From: Thalassocella blandensis
GTDB taxonomy: Bacteria; Pseudomonadota; Gammaproteobacteria; Pseudomonadales; Cellvibrionaceae
Assembly (NCBI GenBank): GCA_902141825.1
Contig: CABFPG010000003.1
Location: 434,001 to 498,000 of the forward strand
Direction: 5' to 3'
Length of the DNA: 64,000 nt
In this document: piece by piece, positions 54,143 through 63,115 of the stretch
Position numbering within the stretch: the stretch's first letter is position 1
Layout of the letters: the number at the start of each line of letters is the position of its first letter
Notes under the pieces: generated by a model
Seen by the model: the letters and a program-made list of their open reading frames with translations, nothing else
Database searches by the model: none
What the model was told of the DNA's origin: nothing
Translations under genes and position numbers: made by a program

Positions 54143-57100
54143 TTACTGCACTTGTCGCCATGACATACGTCCGTAGGTACCCGGCGGCAAAGTGCCTGCC
54201 TGCATATCTAAATTACCACGAATATCACTCACAGGCAGATAGGCATTTTCACCGGAGCGAATTAAAGCGGATAGTCCCAACACCGCATTGTCCTGTTGCA
54301 AACCGGATTGTCCCAACACTGAGTGATTGACATATTTATCCCCCACCCCCACGAGTTCCATAATCCAGCCATCACCACCAAACTCACAAGCAGCATTAGA
54401 GGGAATCACAGTAGGGAAAATCAGCCTGTCAAACACTAACAATGGTTTACTGATAATTCGCTCCCCTTGTTTTGTTCCGTTAGGCTGAACAAAATCGATA
54501 AACCATCCATCGACTGTGGACCAGTCGATAGAAGAACTGGTTGTTCCTCCAGACGTTGTCCATTCGCCAGCAATCGTTCGCGCCTTATTCGCTTCGGTTG
54601 CAATAGTTTTTTCATAAAGGTTGCCATTGCGATTCGCACCACTGTACGTGGTCGCAATAGATGAGCCTTTGTCTGCGATCGCATAGAAACTCTGCACACT
54701 TTTATCGTTGTTATCAGCCAGTTCCATGTAACTGCCCGTGCCAAAGTACACCATCGTGGCATTGTTAAGTTCTTTGTTAAGCCCCAAAATGGGAGACGAT
54801 GTGATGGGCTGTGCTTCGCCGTCATTATTCTGTGCCGTGTACAAGCGGTAGTCCAGCCCCCACTGATCGGCCTGAAAACCATCCAAATCAAATTTCCACA
54901 TCCGCCCGTTTAAATCACCCGCATAGGCAGACACAACAACACCAGATGAATTAGTCATTAGCGCCGGCTCAGCCAACCCATCGTTATTACTGTTGATGGC
55001 ACGTATAGCACTGCTCGGTGAATTATTTTGATCGCGAGATCTCGGATTATCCAGATCAATGACCAGCAATTGTGGATCGCCACCATTACTGTTGTAACCA
55101 TTCCCCAAAACAATTTTCCAACTGTCACCAACCGGTGCAATCACAGGCCTGGCCAACACATTGCCAATTTCAGGGTAACTATATTCTGTAATTTCAAATT
55201 TCACGAGACTGCTTGCCGTGACATTCGCAGGGTCGGTCACATCCAGCACAAAAAGTCCGCGGCTGCCGCCACCGTAAGTGCCGACTAAAATATTTCGCCA
55301 ACTCTTATTATTGACATTACCGTGACTAATAAACGCATCCCCCACGAAGATGGGGCCATCCACTAAATATTTGTGGGCGTTGTTGGAGTCACCGTAATTT
55401 TCGCGAGCAAGATTTTTGAATTTTTCGTAAACCATCCCCGGCACGTAGGCCCACAGCTCATTTCCATTTTCTGCATCGAAAGCATGCAGCATACCGTCAT
55501 TAGCGTTTACATAGACGACTTCAGCACGTTCTTTTTTCCCTGCGGGGTACTCTGTCGTGCCACCGTTAATATAAGCAGCATATTCGTTCCCACCTAAAGC
55601 ATCGGGTAATTTTTGGAAACCATAGGAAGTTTTACCCGCGTGAACTGGGTCTGAATTAACAATATCCCCGAGCCAGCGCTTGTGATTTCGATCGCGATAG
55701 GACGTACCTGCAACCCCATTCAGTAAGTTACCGGCATCGTTTACGATATCTGTTTCACCACGAACCCACCGCATGAGTCGCTTGCCTTCGTTTTCATCAT
55801 TACGACTCAAGCTATATTTTTGATAGGCATGGAGCTCATCCCAGTTGTGATCATTAAACTCAAAACCATAATCAAAATTGGTGGAATAAATCTTGCGCGA
55901 ACTTGCATCTATCACTTTGGCACTTGTCCATTTTTGGCCAACAATCTCGCCCGTATCAGGATTCAAACTGTTTGCAATTAATTCACCGCTCCAATCCGCG
56001 CTACTGAATTTTGCCTGATAGACAACTGACCCTGCAGTTAAACGCGTAGAGTTCGCAGAAGCCGCCGAGCCCGACGCAATATCATCAATCACGCTGGCAA
56101 ACACCTTATTCAGACTTGCTTCTAATTGAGCGGGGTTGCTAACGCCAAAATAGTTATCGGGCAAGCCATCAGGAGTCAAATTTCCAGTAATATTATTTTC
56201 AGCATCCCATTCACTGCTGCTCCCATCTGTATTGTTTGGGGTACCATCCTTATCCTGATCGTCAAAACCACCGTATTTTGCAACATAGTACAGTGGCTTT
56301 TTCAACAATATCGCGCTGCTATTACCAATATTGTAATTGGTTTTAGTAGAGCCAACATTTGATGGAATTTGTGACGGGTTATCCAGAGCATCGTAGTTAG
56401 TACCACCGGGACGGACCGCCCAGCTATTGTTCATGCCATCATTGCCTGAGCCTGTCACTGTATAGCTGAAACGCAAGTTGTTACCCGCATTGGCATAAGG
56501 CACTGTATTGGTAATACGCACCTGATTCATACCAACAGCCGGGTCACCATTATTTACAGTACAGGCACTGCCGACACAAAACTCCAGTCGTTGCGCACCA
56601 TCGAAATCATGGTCGAAGCCCCACAATGAATCTTCCCAATAAATTAAATAGCTTCCAGAAACCAGATTATCGTTTCCATCAAAATTCAAAGCCTCCACTT
56701 CCACATCAATCAGAGTACAACTTTGGTACGGGTCACCGGATTTTTGCGACTCACAAGCGGGCAAAAAGGTGAGTGAACTATTACCAACCGGCACGCTAAA
56801 GCTTGGTAAACTTTCAGCCAGATCAATCGCGTAAGTTTTAATGGATTGCACGTCGTTTCGGTCGCTACGAATATCCTGAGTCCTGGCATAATACGCCAAA
56901 CCGGCAGATTTATACGTTCCTTGAAGCGCAGGCAATTCGGGACAAATCCCCAACACTTCAGACAATCCATTCAAGTTGCTATTTGCCGAGCAATGACCAG
57001 TCGCACCATCAAAAAACTCAAGCGAGGAAAAGTTATTGCCAAATTCAATTTTCCCGACCATATCTGTCAGATCATTGATATTCACGGCACCAGGAGTTGT

Positions 57101-58606
57101 ATCACCCACAGCACTCACGCCAGTTAAGCTCGAAGCACCACCTAAATCATCACCATCAAATGAGTTCGCACCGGTGGATAACAAAATCACAGCACAATTC
57201 GCGCACCACTCATCCGCCGCCATTGGATCAGTCCAACTGTTCCCTGCCGAAGTTAAATCGCTAATACCTGGAAATCGTGAATCGGTGTTGGAGTTAGGTG
57301 TGCTGTCATCCACATTGAAAGCGGTCGTTGGTGCACTGGCGCCCGTAATGTAGCGCAAAGCCTCTAAATAAATCTCTGCCAAGGGATTACCCCAATCACT
57401 ACAGGCTCGATTGGTAGCTCGGCCATTAGCCATCACCGTGCTAATGGGAATACTATAAGTATCACAGTCGACATAACGACTCGATGAAAATGAATAACCT
57501 GCGATACGCAAGGCATTGATATTTTTTACTATGCCATCAACATTATTAAACTGTCCCGTCTCCAAATTAACTTCGTCTAGAGCACTATCAGTGTTACCGG
57601 CAAACCGACGAGCAGCTTTACGCATTACCCCGCCTTTTAAATTAGCTTTATAACTACCTGTTACCAGACCAAACTTTATCTGTCCCGACTCGCCATGCAC
57701 CTGCAACACACCCACCGGCTTAAACGAGGTTTTTGTTTGCGAGTTTTCGACGTATTCATAGGCTTTACAACGCTCTGCTGTTGTCGCATCTTTGTCATCG
57801 CGGCAAACTTCAACCCTCACGGTCGCCTCGCCTAAGCTGTCTTTATACCAATCGCCGTTTCCGGTCTGATTGTCCGGCCGAGTACCTGTCCCATCACCCC
57901 ATTGACACTGCGTCCCCTCACTTGCCGCCCACTGACGCCAGACACCTCGAGCAATTCTCAATTCTGGGTGACCGTCATTTCCAGTCGATACATTACAAAA
58001 GCTTATTTCGTTATTGGTAAAGGGCGTGTACTTATATAAATCATGACCTTTATACACTTTGGCAAAGGCGTGAATATCTTTTGGCAGGTAAGCGCGCTCC
58101 AGTATGGTTCGCGTTTTAGTGTCTAAACCACGCTTTCCGCCGTACAATACCTGTCGAACAATATCCATGCGAGTCATTGTGGCCCAGTTGAGGAAGTTGC
58201 CACTCCAAGCGCCCCTCTTGTCAATGTCCCCGGTATTCCTACACTCACGATCACTCGATTGATACTGAGGCGTAAAATAGTGGTCTTTACTGGAACCGTT
58301 GTCCTGATAGGTGTAACACCAGTCCGGATCAAAGTACCCATAATATTCAAAATCACTGCGAAACGTGGTATCCGCAATAGTTAAGCTTCCACCATCCAGG
58401 TTTGAATAATCATTGTATGCTTTTTTAAATAACTCATTGTCCGCAGACATTGCCAGCATCACAATGGGTGCTGCAGGTTGAGCCAAAAAAAGCGGAGTCT
58501 GCGACAAATCTACAGCAAAGGCAGCGTGGCTGAACAAAAAAGTACAAGCACTCGACAGTGCACCTAAAGCCGTTTTGTACACTGTGTTATTCATAAGTTG
58601 TTTCAT
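54143..58606 (-). CDS. pilY1: Type IV pilus tip/biogenesis protein PilY1
   Basis: 1487 residues with a signal peptide (TALGALSSACTFLFSHAAFA). The N-terminal ~800 residues hold a von Willebrand A-like part with many Cys (CVGSACTVNNGD, CESQKSGDPYQSC). A calcium-type motif DQDKDGTPNNTDGSSS lies around residue 785. The C-terminal ~600 residues are the PilY1 beta-propeller (VVYVNANDGMLHAFDAENGNELWAYVPG, NILVGTYGGGSRGLFVLDV, GDLNGRMWKFDLDG). The protein caps the pilus tip with minor pilins and acts in adhesion and mechanosensing. GGAG lies 8 nt before the ATG. Confidence 0.95.
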   Translation of the reverse strand: MKQLMNNTVYKTALGALSSACTFLFSHAAFAVDLSQTPLFLAQPAAPIVMLAMSADNELFKKAYNDYSNLDGGSLTIADTTFRSDFEYYGYFDPDWCYTYQDNGSSKDHYFTPQYQSSDRECRNTGDIDKRGAWSGNFLNWATMTRMDIVRQVLYGGKRGLDTKTRTILERAYLPKDIHAFAKVYKGHDLYKYTPFTNNEISFCNVSTGNDGHPELRIARGVWRQWAASEGTQCQWGDGTGTRPDNQTGNGDWYKDSLGEATVRVEVCRDDKDATTAERCKAYEYVENSQTKTSFKPVGVLQVHGESGQIKFGLVTGSYKANLKGGVMRKAARRFAGNTDSALDEVNLETGQFNNVDGIVKNINALRIAGYSFSSSRYVDCDTYSIPISTVMANGRATNRACSDWGNPLAEIYLEALRYITGASAPTTAFNVDDSTPNSNTDSRFPGISDLTSAGNSWTDPMAADEWCANCAVILLSTGANSFDGDDLGGASSLTGVSAVGDTTPGAVNINDLTDMVGKIEFGNNFSSLEFFDGATGHCSANSNLNGLSEVLGICPELPALQGTYKSAGLAYYARTQDIRSDRNDVQSIKTYAIDLAESLPSFSVPVGNSSLTFLPACESQKSGDPYQSCTLIDVEVEALNFDGNDNLVSGSYLIYWEDSLWGFDHDFDGAQRLEFCVGSACTVNNGDPAVGMNQVRITNTVPYANAGNNLRFSYTVTGSGNDGMNNSWAVRPGGTNYDALDNPSQIPSNVGSTKTNYNIGNSSAILLKKPLYYVAKYGGFDDQDKDGTPNNTDGSSSEWDAENNITGNLTPDGLPDNYFGVSNPAQLEASLNKVFASVIDDIASGSAASANSTRLTAGSVVYQAKFSSADWSGELIANSLNPDTGEIVGQKWTSAKVIDASSRKIYSTNFDYGFEFNDHNWDELHAYQKYSLSRNDENEGKRLMRWVRGETDIVNDAGNLLNGVAGTSYRDRNHKRWLGDIVNSDPVHAGKTSYGFQKLPDALGGNEYAAYINGGTTEYPAGKKERAEVVYVNANDGMLHAFDAENGNELWAYVPGMVYEKFKNLARENYGDSNNAHKYLVDGPIFVGDAFISHGNVNNKSWRNILVGTYGGGSRGLFVLDVTDPANVTASSLVKFEITEYSYPEIGNVLARPVIAPVGDSWKIVLGNGYNSNGGDPQLLVIDLDNPRSRDQNNSPSSAIRAINSNNDGLAEPALMTNSSGVVVSAYAGDLNGRMWKFDLDGFQADQWGLDYRLYTAQNNDGEAQPITSSPILGLNKELNNATMVYFGTGSYMELADNNDKSVQSFYAIADKGSSIATTYSGANRNGNLYEKTIATEANKARTIAGEWTTSGGTTSSSIDWSTVDGWFIDFVQPNGTKQGERIISKPLLVFDRLIFPTVIPSNAACEFGGDGWIMELVGVGDKYVNHSVLGQSGLQQDNAVLGLSALIRSGENAYLPVSDIRGNLDMQAGTLPPGTYGRMSWRQVQ

Positions 58607-58622
58607 AACTCAATCTCCAGTC

Positions 58623-59159
58623 CTAACGCACAATAGTTTGTAATAAAACTACAGCATTGTTGCTACCGCCGGTTCCTCGACTGGTAATTCGATAATAAAT
58701 ATTTTCCTGCGCGCCCAATTGGCTACTGAAGTCAATTGCGCCCCCTTCCGTACCTGCCGCTGGCAATCGTGTTAGCTGCTCAATCACATAACGCGGTGGG
58801 CTGGCAACGCCTTCAAGATTCAATCCCACTGCAGCTGAATTTGCCTGCCAGTCACTTTCGCTCCATTCGCTTGGCAGCTCGTCATTGCTTGCACCAAGAT
58901 CCAGATACAAACCATTCGTATTGTTAAAGGCTAACAGAGAAGGATCATCTAAAAGTTCTTCAGCCACGCGCAGCCCTGCTTCGGCAGCCTGAAAAGCCAT
59001 ATTGCGATCACGCATATTGCCCGCCATCAATTCCTGTGTACCACTGCCGCGTATTGCAGCCAAAGCGACAATGGTCATAAGAAGCAGCATCACCAGGCCA
59101 ATGATCAAGACCATGCCCTGTTGCTGACGAAAATTTGGAAGTGTGTGTTGACTAACCAT
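58623..59159 (-). CDS. pilX: Type IV minor pilin PilX
   Basis: 178 residues. The prepilin-like N terminus is QQQG-MVLIIGLVMLLLMTIVALAA, which lacks the usual Glu5, as is normal for PilX. It is followed by the signature RGSGTQELMAGNMRDRNMAFQAAEAGLRVAEELL. Sits between pilW and pilY1. Confidence 0.93.
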   Translation of the reverse strand: MVSQHTLPNFRQQQGMVLIIGLVMLLLMTIVALAAIRGSGTQELMAGNMRDRNMAFQAAEAGLRVAEELLDDPSLLAFNNTNGLYLDLGASNDELPSEWSESDWQANSAAVGLNLEGVASPPRYVIEQLTRLPAAGTEGGAIDFSSQLGAQENIYYRITSRGTGGSNNAVVLLQTIVR

Positions 59160-59172
59160 ATGCTTTCACCTG

Positions 59173-60177
59173 CTACTGTAAACGGTTGCGAATGGCGATT
59201 GTTGAGTTAAAAGTTTGACGGATACGTCTGTCTGCTGGTGTTGTAGTGGTCCCAGCAAAAGTATAGGGTTGCGAATCTTCAATGACATTGTCTACCGGGC
59301 TGCGTACCAACAGTTCAACATTCACACTGGTTACAGCATTCCAATTGGTAACTGCACTATCTTCGACATAGGCTCCACCATTGGAAGAATAAGTAAGTTT
59401 CATATCCTGCACACCTTCCAATAGAACAATAGGTAGATCATCACCGACTTTCTGATAAAGACTTGGCTCGCCAAATTCATTATCTGCGATAAAGTACAGC
59501 ATATTTGTCGTCCGTATTATTTGTGAGCCGGTATCAAACTCCTGCCCCCAGGACGCTGTATTATTGCCGGGTGTTGCCGAGCTATCATCGTATTTCACAT
59601 CCACTTTACCACTGTTCTCGGTGAGTCCCGTCACCTGAAAACGACGCGCCTGCACACAATCAGACAGGACAACAATATCCCCCTCACATACATCACCTAC
59701 ACACCCACCAGAGACTGCGCCATTCGCTTTCACTGTATTCGTGCTGCCGGTACTCTGCGAAAGAGACAAACTGGATGCCCCGGCAGAACTGACAAACAAT
59801 GCATCAGTATTTGCTTTTACTTCAATTCCCGTTAAACCATCCGTCACATTCAAGGTGTTCTCTGCCGTATCGGCATCATAACCACGAATAGCATTAACAA
59901 AGCTGTAGCGATAATCCGAGCTTGCCGAAGCATCTAGCCCATCGACAATCTCCATTTCACCACGTGTTATACAACCTGCATAACCGGCCTGACGAATATC
60001 TTTAGCCATGAAATCTATAGCCAAACGCCCGACCTCCTGAACCCGCGACATAGCATTCTGTGTGGTAAACGTTCCTTTGCTGGATATAAACACCTCAACA
60101 ACGCCAGTCATTAGCACCAGGCCAATCACCAGGGATACCATAAGTTCTATTAAAGAAAGACCTTTTTGCTTAAACAT
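59173..60177 (-). CDS. pilW: Type IV minor pilin PilW
   Basis: 334 residues with prepilin site KQKG-LSLIELMVSLVIGLVLMTGVVEVFISSK and the signature SRVQEVGRLAIDFMAKDIRQAGYAGC. The length is typical of PilW. The large C-terminal beta domain is not otherwise recognised. Confidence 0.94.
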   Translation of the reverse strand: MFKQKGLSLIELMVSLVIGLVLMTGVVEVFISSKGTFTTQNAMSRVQEVGRLAIDFMAKDIRQAGYAGCITRGEMEIVDGLDASASSDYRYSFVNAIRGYDADTAENTLNVTDGLTGIEVKANTDALFVSSAGASSLSLSQSTGSTNTVKANGAVSGGCVGDVCEGDIVVLSDCVQARRFQVTGLTENSGKVDVKYDDSSATPGNNTASWGQEFDTGSQIIRTTNMLYFIADNEFGEPSLYQKVGDDLPIVLLEGVQDMKLTYSSNGGAYVEDSAVTNWNAVTSVNVELLVRSPVDNVIEDSQPYTFAGTTTTPADRRIRQTFNSTIAIRNRLQ

Positions 60178-60187
60178 GATGTGTCCT

Positions 60188-60619
60188 TTAAAGCACTGTC
60201 TCGTATACGAAAGCCGTCGTACCGTTTTCGCTTTCCAATTCTTGCCAACTCATCACCACCGAACACAAGTGGGTGGTGCTATTACATATAATTTGTCCGT
60301 CCCCATTGGGCAGCGTAACGGCAATATTCCCTAGCCAATCGCGTAAATCAGTCTCTGCACGAGAAGCGCCTGTAGGTGCATTTGCTGCAAGCGCAACGTT
60401 ATAGCCGGCTATATTCGCGATATTGGCACGCGCTCGATCTATAATGTCATACGCCAAAATATTTGCTTGAGAGCGTAAATAGGCTTCATGGTTAAATTGA
60501 AGCGAGCGTTTCTGCATAACGGCAAGCGATAAAAGTGCCGTGGATAACAGCAGCACTGTTACCAGAATTTCAATTAAGCCCACCCCTTTTTGACGATGTT
60601 TGTGGCTGCTAACTTTCAT
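60188..60619 (-). CDS. pilV: Type IV minor pilin PilV
   Basis: 143 residues from the ATG at 60619, which has GGAG 6 nt upstream; a further ATG in frame at 60631 has no spaced site. Prepilin cleavage is expected at KG-VGLIEILVTVLLLSTALLSLAVMQ, with Val rather than Phe after the glycine, as in other PilV. SLQFNHEAYLRSQANILAYDIIDRARAN is the family segment. Confidence 0.93.
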   Translation of the reverse strand: MKVSSHKHRQKGVGLIEILVTVLLLSTALLSLAVMQKRSLQFNHEAYLRSQANILAYDIIDRARANIANIAGYNVALAANAPTGASRAETDLRDWLGNIAVTLPNGDGQIICNSTTHLCSVVMSWQELESENGTTAFVYETVL

Positions 60620-60657
60620 GGGAAACTCCATATGCGATTAAATATACACAACCAAAA

Positions 60658-61233
60658 TTAACTACCGCTTGGGCAGTCGCTGCGTGTTACGTTCACCATA
60701 CCGGCAACGCCAATGATCAACTCCTGACGACCATTTAAATTACAACCGCTCGTAAAAGCGGTGATCCGCTTTAAATGAACATTGTTACTGATACGCGCTA
60801 GCGTCCCGGTGCTGGCATATCGAATAAACGAAATAGCTGTACCGGTCGAACTCGTGTTGGGAGTGGTGACGACAGAAATCTGAGCGTTGGAGGGAACATC
60901 TCCCCACACACGCAGAATTTCACCAGGATTAATACTGGAAGATGTGGGAGCAGCAGCATCTAACAAGACCAACCAGCCATTGGACCAGGTACTCGTATCA
61001 TTAGAGCAGCCAGAGTTATTGGCATTGCTCGCGCAAATCGTCACTGACTGACCGCGCTTGACCGCTTCGCTACGTGCGTATTTCAGTGCGGTAGTTAAGT
61101 CTTCACCGATTGCCTGCGAGCGATTATTTTGAATTTGAGAATTAAAACTGGGGACTGCAAGAACCATCAAGATGGCAAATATTGCCAACGTTACCATGAG
61201 TTCTACCAGGGTAAATCCGTCTTGCCTTTGCAT
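60658..61233 (-). CDS. fimT: Type IV minor pilin FimT/GspH family
   Basis: 191 residues with prepilin site RQDG-FTLVELMVTLAIFAILMVLAVPSF and the GspH/FimT domain (LTTALKYARSEAVKRGQSVTICAS, NGWLVLLD). First gene of the operon. The C-terminal Cys (CNLNGR, RSDCPSGS) are as in family members. Confidence 0.92.
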   Translation of the reverse strand: MQRQDGFTLVELMVTLAIFAILMVLAVPSFNSQIQNNRSQAIGEDLTTALKYARSEAVKRGQSVTICASNANNSGCSNDTSTWSNGWLVLLDAAAPTSSSINPGEILRVWGDVPSNAQISVVTTPNTSSTGTAISFIRYASTGTLARISNNVHLKRITAFTSGCNLNGRQELIIGVAGMVNVTRSDCPSGS

Positions 61234-61786
61234 ATTATTAACCTGTTAGATTCCAAAAAGAATAATTTGGTTTATTAGAAAAACCAAAGTAAATTAGCTT
61301 AGATATAAATATGGATTCTATAGAATGTAAGATAAGTGATTAGTTGCAAGCAAATCACTAATGATTCGATACAAGGTCTTCCTTCATGACTAAACGGCAA
61401 GCGCTTATCAATTTGATCGAATTTAATTTACAAAAAAATCTATCAAAAAAATAAACGGAATAAATTCGGTTTAAGAAAGGTCAAATTTCCATGTTTACGC
61501 TTAAATTGTAGCATTAATTATTTATGCGACGATTTTTTATCTGTTGCGACAACATTTTTTTACTCGCACAAGCCCAAACACAATTAATTCATACAAACAG
61601 CAAACGTTTTAACACATGAAAATAATCGAATATATTTAATTTAGCGAATACTACATTTAGCACAGGTACGATATGACGGAGCGGCAATTTAATCCCACAA
61701 CGCATTTACCGAATCAAGCTGAAGAGTTCAAATAAAAAACTAACGCTTGCTTTAGGCGCATCCATTGGTCAACATTTCTTTACAAG
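61234..61786. other. Divergent intergenic region between fimT and the transglycosylase gene
   Basis: AT-rich, 553 bp. It should hold the promoter of the minor-pilin operon and of the transglycosylase gene, but I could not assign clear elements. No gene seen. Confidence 0.5.
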
Positions 61787-62962
61787 GTGGAGTTTTTGCA
61801 AAAGAAAAAACAGAACACAAAAATACATGCTCCTTTTCATTTATATGTATTTTTTACAAAAGCCTTCTTTCTTTCGCTGGTACTGGCAGCAACGCCCTTG
61901 ATCGCCCAAGATCACACAGTAAAAAATGACAATAAAAAAATTACCGCGACCAGTGAATCGTGGCTAGACGTTGTTCGCAGCAGTCCCTACTGGGTCAGCA
62001 AAGGGATGTATAAAAACCTGGTCACCATTCGTACCTGGGTACTCTCCAGTGAAGCATATTGTGAAAAAAGCGAACGGCATATTTTATTTGACAATCGCTC
62101 ACGGTTTCTCGGTTATTTTGATAACGGCGCATCTCCAGAAGAAACCCAACAGATCCTCAATCGAGAAAGAGCAAAACTGTTCCAGCAAGGTCGCGTTGAC
62201 TACTTTGTCAAAGGCGCTGAAAATAAAATCGGTTACCCGTTTGCCCTGGGTTGCAATCAGCCGGATGCAGATCTTTCACTTTCATTTGCTCGATATTCCG
62301 GGCAGGACACGGACGCGTTGCTCTGGGGTACCTGGGACGGCATGACCATTGGCGACAAACACAATTTGGTCTCACTACACAAAGCGCTGGACATCGTTTA
62401 TCACGATCGTTTTAAGCGGCAGCATATTAGCTTACCAGAGGAAGTGTTAAGCACCTTAGCGGGTACAATTCTGATAGAGAGTGGTGGAAGAAAGCACGCA
62501 CACTCCAATGCAAATGCCAGAGGGATTTTGCAATTGTCTCCCCAGGCATTAAACGATTGTAATCTGGCAGAGAAATTTCACTTTCATCGCATGGCTCAAA
62601 TAGATTGTGCGTTTCAACTTCTGGAAATTAATCACCGTAATTTATTGCCGACATTTGAGAAGACATTTGCCGCCTTACCCAAGCACAAATCCGATCAACT
62701 ATACGCTCTATTGTTAATTCAGGCATACCACGGTGGCGTTGGTCGCGTTAATGCCTTGATGACCGATGCTGAGCTCAACAAAGCCACACGCTATTTCGCA
62801 AAACATCATGAACAATACTCGGCTGAAGATATCGCATTGGGTATGATCTACCATAATCTGGGCAGAAATCTATTTGGTTTCAGTTCTTTGTACTACGTCA
62901 CCGATGTGGGTATTGCAAAACAACTTGTCTGCTCACGTTACACAAACCTTTCTGGCTGTTAA
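61787..62962 (+). CDS. Lytic transglycosylase (SLT-domain) protein
   Basis: 391 residues from a GTG; AAGGTGGAG overlaps this start, so a TTG three codons later (LQKKKQ) may be the true start. A signal peptide (FTKAFFLSLVLAATPLIA-QD) precedes a ~170-residue domain of unknown type. The SLT-like domain has the catalytic Glu in LIESGGRKHAHSNANARGILQLSPQAL and IQAYHGGVGRVNALM. It probably cuts peptidoglycan. Its place beside the pilus operon may be chance. Confidence 0.85.
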   Translation: MEFLQKKKQNTKIHAPFHLYVFFTKAFFLSLVLAATPLIAQDHTVKNDNKKITATSESWLDVVRSSPYWVSKGMYKNLVTIRTWVLSSEAYCEKSERHILFDNRSRFLGYFDNGASPEETQQILNRERAKLFQQGRVDYFVKGAENKIGYPFALGCNQPDADLSLSFARYSGQDTDALLWGTWDGMTIGDKHNLVSLHKALDIVYHDRFKRQHISLPEEVLSTLAGTILIESGGRKHAHSNANARGILQLSPQALNDCNLAEKFHFHRMAQIDCAFQLLEINHRNLLPTFEKTFAALPKHKSDQLYALLLIQAYHGGVGRVNALMTDAELNKATRYFAKHHEQYSAEDIALGMIYHNLGRNLFGFSSLYYVTDVGIAKQLVCSRYTNLSGC

Positions 62963-63030
62963 TGGCCCGACTAACAGCCAGAAGAAGAATCAATCTCGTC
63001 CTGTAGCCCTCACCAACGATCCCGAAGCAA

Positions 63031-63060
63031 AAACAAAAAAAGCGCCTGAAACAGGCGCTT
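63031..63060 (-). terminator. Terminator of the metalloprotease gene
   Basis: On the minus strand AAGCGCCTG, loop TTT, CAGGCGCTT followed by a T-run. It lies 55 nt past the stop of the protease gene; on the plus strand it has no T-run. Confidence 0.75.
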
Positions 63061-63115
63061 AAGCGTAGCAGTAAATTCTTTTAAATCTATAATCCTGTTG
63101 CCATACCTTGTGGCG